In this document: positions 58,001 to 64,000 of the stretch, one piece after another
How positions within the stretch are numbered: the stretch's first letter is position 1
How the letters are laid out: each line of letters starts with the position of its first letter
Notes under the pieces: model-generated
Told to the model about the DNA's origin: nothing
What the model saw: only the letters and a program-made list of their open reading frames with translations
Database searches by the model: none
Source: Bathymodiolus brooksi
Taxonomy: Eukaryota > Mollusca > Bivalvia > Mytilida > Modiolidae
Direction of reading: 5' to 3'
Length of the DNA stretch: 64,000 nt
Assembly: GCA_963680875.1 (NCBI GenBank)
Contig: OY804585.1
Coordinates: 31,424,186-31,488,185 of the forward strand
Made by a program: the position numbers and the translations under genes

Positions 58001-61000
58001 AACATCCTTCAATAGGCCCTGTACACTGCCACCTTGGAGCAATCAGAACATCTGTCCCTATGTCCCTCGCAATAAGAACATCCTTCAATAGGCCCTGTAC
58101 ACTGCCACCTTGGAGCAATCAGAACATCTGTCCATATGTCCCTCGCATACAGAACATCCTTCAATAGGTCCTGTACACTGCCACCTTGGAGCAATCAGAA
58201 CATCTGTCCATATGTCCCTCGCAATAAGAACATCCTTCAATAGGCCCTGTACACTGCCACCTTGGAGCAATCAGAACATCTGTCCATATGTCCCTCGCAA
58301 TCAGAACATCCTTCAATAGGCCCTGTACACTGCCACCTTGGAGCAATCAGAACATCTGTCCATATGTCCCTCGCAATCAGAACATCCTTCAATAGGCCAT
58401 GTACACTGCCACCTTGGAGCAATCAGAACTTCGGTCCATATGTTCCTCGCAATGAGAACATCCTTCAATAGGCCCTGTACACTGCCACCTTGGAGCAATC
58501 AGAACATCTGTCCATATGTCCCTCGCAAGAAGAACATTCTTCAATAGGCCCTGTACACTGCAACCTTGGAGCAATCAGAACATCTGTCCATATGTCCCTC
58601 GCAATAAGAACATCCTTCAATAGGCCCTGTACACTGCCACCTTGGAGCAATCAGAACATCTGTCCATATGTCCCTCGCAATAAGAACATCCTTCAATAGG
58701 CCCTGTACACTGCCACCTTGGAGCAATCAGAACATCTGTCCATATGTCCCTCGCAATAAGAACATCCTTCAATAGGCCCTGTACACTGCCACCTTGGAGC
58801 AATCAGAACATCTGTCCATATGTCCCTCGCAATCAGAACATCCTTCAATAGGCCCTGTACACTGCCACCTTGGAGCAATCAGAACATCTGTCCATATGTC
58901 CCTCGCAATCAGAACATCCTTCAATAGGCCCTGTACACTGCCACCTTGGAGTAATCAGAACATCTGTCCATATGTCCCTCGCAATCAGAACATCCTTCAA
59001 TAGGCCCTGTACACTGCCACCTTGGAGCAATCAGAACATCTGTCCATATGTCCCTCGCAAATAGAACATCCTTCAATAGGCCCTGTACACTGCCACCTTG
59101 GAGCAATCAGAACATCTGTCCATATCTTCCTCGCAATAAGAACATCCTTCAATAGGCCATGTACACTGCCACCTTGGAGCAATCAGAACATCTGTCCATA
59201 TGTCCCTCGCAATAAGAACATCCTTCAATAGGCCCTGTACACTGCCACCTTGGAGCAATCAGAACATCTGTCCATATGTCCCTCGCAATAAGAACATCCT
59301 TCAATAGGCCCTGTACACTGCCACCTTGGAGCAATCAGAACATCTGTCCATATGTCCCTCGCAATCAGAACATCCTTCAATAGGCCCAGTACACTGCCAC
59401 CTTGGAGCAATCAGAACTTCTGTCCATATGTCCCTCGCAATAAGAACATCCTTCAATAGGCCCTGTACACTGCCACCTTGGAGCAATCAGAACATCTGTC
59501 CATATGTCCCTCGCAATCAGAACATCCTTCAATAGGCCCTGTACACTGCCACCTTGGAGCAATCAGAACATCTGTCCATATGTCCCTCGCAATCAGAACA
59601 TCCTTCAATAGGCCCTGTACACTGCCACCTTGGAGCAATCAGAACATCTGTCCATATGTCCCTCGCAAACAGAACATCCTTCAATATGTCCTGTACACTG
59701 CCACCTTGGAGCAATCAGAACATCTGTCCATATGTCCCTCGCAATAAGAACATCCTTCAATAGGCCCTGTACACTGCCACCTTGGAGCAATCAGAACATC
59801 TGTCCATATGTCCCTCGCAATCAGAACATCCTTCAATAGGCCCTGTACACTGCCACCTTGGAGCAATCAGAACATCTGTCCATATGTCCCTCGCAATCAG
59901 AACATCCTTCAATAGGCCCTGTCCACTGCCACCTTGGAGCAATCAGAACATCTGTCCATATGTCCCTCGCAATAAGAACATCCTTCAATAGGCCATGTAC
60001 ACTGCCACCTTGGAGCAATCAGAACATCTGTCCATATGTCCCTCGCAATAAGAACATCCTTCAATAGGCCCTGTACACTGCCACCTTGGAGCAATCAGAA
60101 CATCTGTCCATATGTCCCTCGCAATAAGAACATCCTTCAATAGGCCCAGTACACTGCCACCTTGGAGCAATCAGAACATCTGTCCATATGTCCCTCGCAA
60201 TAAGAACATCCTTCAATAGGCCCTGTACACTGCCACCTTGGAGCAATCAGAACATCTGTCCATATGTCCCTCGCAATAAGAACATCCTTCAATAGGCCCT
60301 GTACACTGCCACCTTGGAGCAATCAGAACATCTGTCCATATGTCCCTCGCAATGAGAACATCCTTCAATAGGCCCTGTACACTGCCACCTTGGAGCAATC
60401 AGAACATCTGTCCATATGTCCCTCGCAAACAGAACATCCTTCAATAGGTCCTGTACACTGCCACCTTGGAGCAATCAGAACATCTGTCCATATATCCCTC
60501 GCAATAAGAACATCCTTCAATAGGCCCTGTACACTGCCACCTTGGAGCAATCAGAACATCTGTCCATATGTCCCTCGCAATGAGAACATCCTTCAATAGG
60601 CCCTGTACATTGCCACCTTGGAGCAATCAGAACATCTGTCCATATGTCCCTCGCAATCAGAACATCCTTCAATAGGCCCTGTACACTGCCACCTTGGAGC
60701 AATCAGAACATCTGTCCATATGTCCCTCGCAATCAGAACATCCTTCAATAGGCCATGTACACTGCCACCTTGGAGCAATCAGAACATCTGTCCATATGTC
60801 CCTCGCAAACAGAACATCCTTCAATAGGTCCTGTACACTGCCACCTTGGAGCAATCAGAACATATGTCCATATGTCCCTCGCAAACAGAACATCCTTCAA
60901 TAGGTCCTGTACACTGCCACCTTGGAGCAATCAGAACATCTGTCCATATGTCCCTCGCAATAAGAACATCCTTCAATAGGCCCTGTACACTGCCACCTTG

Positions 61001-61339
61001 GAGCAATCAGAACATCTGTCCATATGTCCCTCGCAATCAGAATATCCTTCAATAGGCCCTGTACACTGCCACCTTGGAGCAATCAGAACATCTGTCCATA
61101 TGTCCCTCGCAATAAGAACATCCTTCAATAGGCCCTGTACACTGCCACCTAGGAGGAATCAGAACATCTGTCCATATGTCCCTCGCAATCAGAACATCCT
61201 TCAATAGGCCCTGTACACTGCCACCTTGGAGCAATCAGAACATCTGTCAATATGTCCCTCGCAATGAGAACATCCTTCAATAGGCCCTGTACACTGCCAC
61301 CTTGGAGCAATCAGAACATCTGTCCATATGTCCCTCGCA
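46061..61339. repeat. 76-bp satellite array, ~201 copies, 15.3 kb
   Basis: The monomer is CAATAGGCCCTGTACACTGC plus CACCTTGGAGCAATCAGAAC, ATCTGTCCATATGTCCCTCG and CAATAAGAACATCCTT. Across about 201 copies the register shifts only once, by a single-base loss near 51190. Diagnostic variants (for example CAGAACTTCGGTCC near 47103, 49461, 50677, 51512, 52728, 55084 and 58428, and CTGTCAATATATCC near 49923, 52050, 53270 and 55622) recur in the same order. The segment near 52.4-54.1 kb repeats at an offset of 2356 bp (31 monomers). Because 76 is not a multiple of three, the short frames on both strands are cut by stops every few monomers. Confidence 0.98.
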
Positions 61340-61374
61340 GTGCCATAGTTTTACTTACATGATGCATGCAAGTT

Positions 61375-61432
61375 TTTCTCGCCATGAATATACCTGCTCA
61401 TTTGACGTTAAACAGTCAATCAATCAACCAAT
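61375..61432 (+). mobile_element. SINE tail fragment next to the 76-bp array
   Basis: TCTCGCCATGAATATACCTG, then GACGTTAAACAGTCAATCAA, matches the 3' end common to mollusc SINEs, with an (ATCA)n tail. It lies about 35 bp beyond the last monomer. Confidence 0.55.
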
Positions 61433-62479
61433 TCCTATAGGTATATATTCCTGAGTGAGACCAAAATTGCACAACACTTTAAAATACCCCAAAAAATTGG
61501 CATCATCGTAGGATGTGATGTAAGTTTCAAAGCTGACTCACTTAATATGACATATGTATCATATTATAAAGTCTGTTCCAGTAACTAGGAAATTTATTTA
61601 ATTTCGGTTCTTAATATTGGACATTTCCATTTTACCATCACACGTTAAGATACGCATTGATTCCAATCCTATACTATATGTTTACCAAATCCTTGCTCGT
61701 CAATACTTAGAAGTAAGTCGATATCTCATTCTTACATTGGATTCAAATGTATACCTGATAAAGAATTTGCACGAGTTTTGCAATAATGTTTTTGTTTTGC
61801 TTTTCATCGTCTTTTGTACTCTATGACTGGCACTTCGGTATTCTCTATTTTAACGTTTATTTTTTGCATTAAATATCGTCATGTTTCCGGATGTTACTTT
61901 CCGTTGCCATTGATATTTGAAACATATTTTTGAAAGCAATAATTGACGAAACTTGCCATTTGAACTATTAATTAATATCTATAACATAAAAAAAAAATCA
62001 CCAATTTTATGGGGGAAATATCAAAAGTAAATTATTTTGTCCATGTCACTATGAACTCCTAATTTTAAAAAAACGTTTTGACATGCACACAGAAGAAATT
62101 ATTGACTCAAATTTGCCGTAACAAGTAACATCCTTGTCAACGTTCTTCATTTTTTTTTAACTGAAAGCATTTAAATCGTCAATAACTTTATTATTGATGT
62201 TTCAAATTAATAGGACTGGAATATACTATATACTAGAGACATGCTTCATCTCCGTTTGTGTTGGAAACAAAGAACACTCATGGGTAATTTGGTGTAGATT
62301 CCATCGATGCATGTGGAGTTGTTTTTCTCAATGCAAAACTATTTATAAATACTGTTATAGTGACCGCCGTAACCTTTGAGCCGTAATGAAAGCGGGAGGT
62401 TTGGCGCTTTAAAATCTGATTCAACCGAACATTTCTTTAGAAATGCCTGTACCAAGTCAGGGTCATTACGGTTTTCACA
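61433..62479. other. AT-rich sequence with one R3 fragment
   Basis: At 61822-61862 CACTTCGGTATTCTCTA...AACGTTTATT matches the end of R3. Two short plus-strand open frames (61617-61826 and 62194-62379) have no recognised features and are not called. Confidence 0.4.
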
Positions 62480-62592
62480 GTTTTCCGGTTGTTGACTGAT
62501 TTTGTCTGTTTATATACTTATGAGTTTTGACTTTCCCTTTGTAAGATTGTTCGGAGTTCGGTAATTTTGTTATTACCCTTATTTACATATAT
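62480..62592 (+). mobile_element. Dispersed repeat R4 copy
   Basis: This is the inverted partner of 12424-12540. It shares GACTGATTTTGTCTGTTTAT and TTGTTATTACCCTTATT with it, and R1 follows immediately. Confidence 0.65.
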
Positions 62593-62607
62593 AACTACAA
62601 CATGTAT

Positions 62608-62825
62608 TTACCAAAGGGGTAATCAGAAGTTGTGAATCGAATTACAAACACTGCAATGGCAAAAACAGAGAGGACAAAAACAAAATAAACAGCGAGTCTA
62701 CAAAACACAACACAGAAAACTACAGATTGGGCAACAGGAATCCTACAAAATAACGAGTGAACACAGGTGCTCCGGAAGGATGGGCAGTTCCTGTCCCAAA
62801 TCTTCTAAATCGTACAAATAACTCG
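62608..62825 (+). mobile_element. Dispersed repeat R1 copy
   Basis: It begins TTACCAAAGGGGTAATCAG and contains CTACAAAACACAACACAGAA and GTGCTCCGGAAGGATGGGCAG. It ends near AACTCGTAAAGAACG, so the final block is diverged. Confidence 0.72.
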
Positions 62826-64000
62826 TAAAGAACGTTGACTTTACAAAATGTATTATTGATTTGATGAAAAAAATCACATATTTATAAACCTTTCCGATAC
62901 TACGAAAGTAATTTATATTTCAAGCCAATAAACACCATTCAACGGCCTTTAGAACTGGGAACAGGAAACAAGTAAATTTTCTAACTTGTCAATTTATGCA
63001 TACCTGTTGATCAATTGTTTTCTTGTTTATTTATTTATGTTTTGTATAATGTTGTTTTTGTAACAACATTCACGCTTTAAGACATTACTTTTGAAATGTA
63101 AACTGGAAAGCAAAATATGACAAGTGAAAGAACACAGAGTATATTATGATGAGTTAACAGGGAAACACATCTTGTAATATTCATCATGCATTTGACTATT
63201 GACTGACTTCATATAATGAGGTATCAAATTCTAGAAATCCATGTTAATGATCTAAGAACAATCACAATTTATTATTTTATTTTAATAATAAAATACAGAC
63301 TTCCATTCCCTTACATGTCCACTTTACATCTCCTTTGTAATTCATTGCATGTTCGTCTTACTCTTCTTAAAATCGAGTAATATACCATTTTAAGTCGTGC
63401 TTATTTCATGAATGGGTAAGCAAATGATAAACTCAATCGTTGATTGTACAACTGGGTCGTGGAATGGGGTTATTGATTCCTTTTTTTCTAATTCAAATTG
63501 GATACTATTCATTCGTTCATCAGTTATTTAAAAAAAAAAGTACACAGTAGATAATTCTTTCAAATTCTTTTATACGTAAATAAAATTTTGAAATGATATG
63601 ACCTATATTTTTATCCAGTTATAGAAATGAATGACTTTCATATAAAACTACTAACATCACAATTTATATACATTGGTTTAAATATATAATTCTGTTGAAT
63701 ACAGTTTGTTGTTAACGACTAACACGCCATTCTAAGGACGGATGTCATGATCATTAAACTGCTCATCCAAATGAGACCAATATGATGCTTTGACAACAAT
63801 AATAAATGTATTCCTTCTCTTTGAAGTGAATCGTCGATATGGAGATTGAAAGTCACACATCGTGTATTATAAACAAATGAAAAAAATGATGATTCAAGTG
63901 TCCTTGTGTCTCCAATCTAATTAAAATTATATGTTTGCTTGTTTTTATTCGGCAATCCTCGAACATCTACCAGTATCCCGTATCGGGTAAGGGTGGACAA
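62826..64000. other. AT-rich right end, nothing recognised
   Basis: No gene, RNA or repeat could be supported from 62826 to the end of the window. Confidence 0.35.

Noticed and set aside
46078..61234. Dozens of 61-74-residue frames in the 76-bp array
   Set aside because: They are identical shadows of one monomer read in rotating frames; 76 is not a multiple of three and stops recur at fixed spacing.

Overview
The window is eukaryotic, AT-rich, and most likely from a bivalve mollusc, probably a mussel (Mytilida). The evidence is spliced genes with GT/AG introns, a Toll-like receptor on one uninterrupted coding exon, tRNA-headed SINEs of the kind common in molluscs, and two dispersed repeats (called R1 and R2 here) that resemble repeats I remember from mussel sequences. 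The species call is inference; no database was searched.

Roughly half of the 64 kb is tandem repeat. The four largest arrays are a CpG-rich 54/55-bp array (1-5345, open at the left edge), a 50-bp array (23456-32704, about 185 copies), a 30-bp array (34331-35090, about 25 copies) and a 76-bp array (46061-61339, about 201 copies). Smaller arrays have periods of 40, 30, 37, 57, 42 and 17 bp. Nearly all long open frames in these arrays are artefacts of repeat periodicity.

Three protein-coding loci can be supported, all on the minus strand. At 6321-8438 lies an intact 705-residue Toll-like receptor (signal peptide, about 16 leucine-rich repeats, one cysteine-capped C-terminal LRR module, one membrane helix, TIR domain). 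At 15777-16903, with likely 5' exons near 22600-22862, is a small single-pass membrane protein with three PPPxY motifs. At 43725-45414, with a possible signal-peptide exon at 45735-45789, is a second small membrane protein with a CC-rich ectodomain and a Tyr-rich tail. The last two have the same exon phases and look like members of the Shisa / cysteine-and-tyrosine-rich (CYYR1-like) adaptor group.

The rest is mobile-element debris: about a dozen R1 copies, three R2 copies, SINEs with one head and two kinds of 3' tail, hAT-like MITEs, a TA-flanked MITE, and several long palindromes clustered at 36.5-37.7 kb and 41.1-43.4 kb. Several insertions are nested, which allows relative dating. The 42-bp minisatellite lies inside an R1 copy, and its monomer is R1 sequence. 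A tandem duplication at 39.0-40.3 kb carries a different insertion in each half. An 879-bp inverted-repeat element sits inside an R1 copy and carries a protein-like exon. No conventional new system (operon, CRISPR, prophage) is present. The most unusual content is the apparent birth of tandem arrays from dispersed elements and the nested palindromes.
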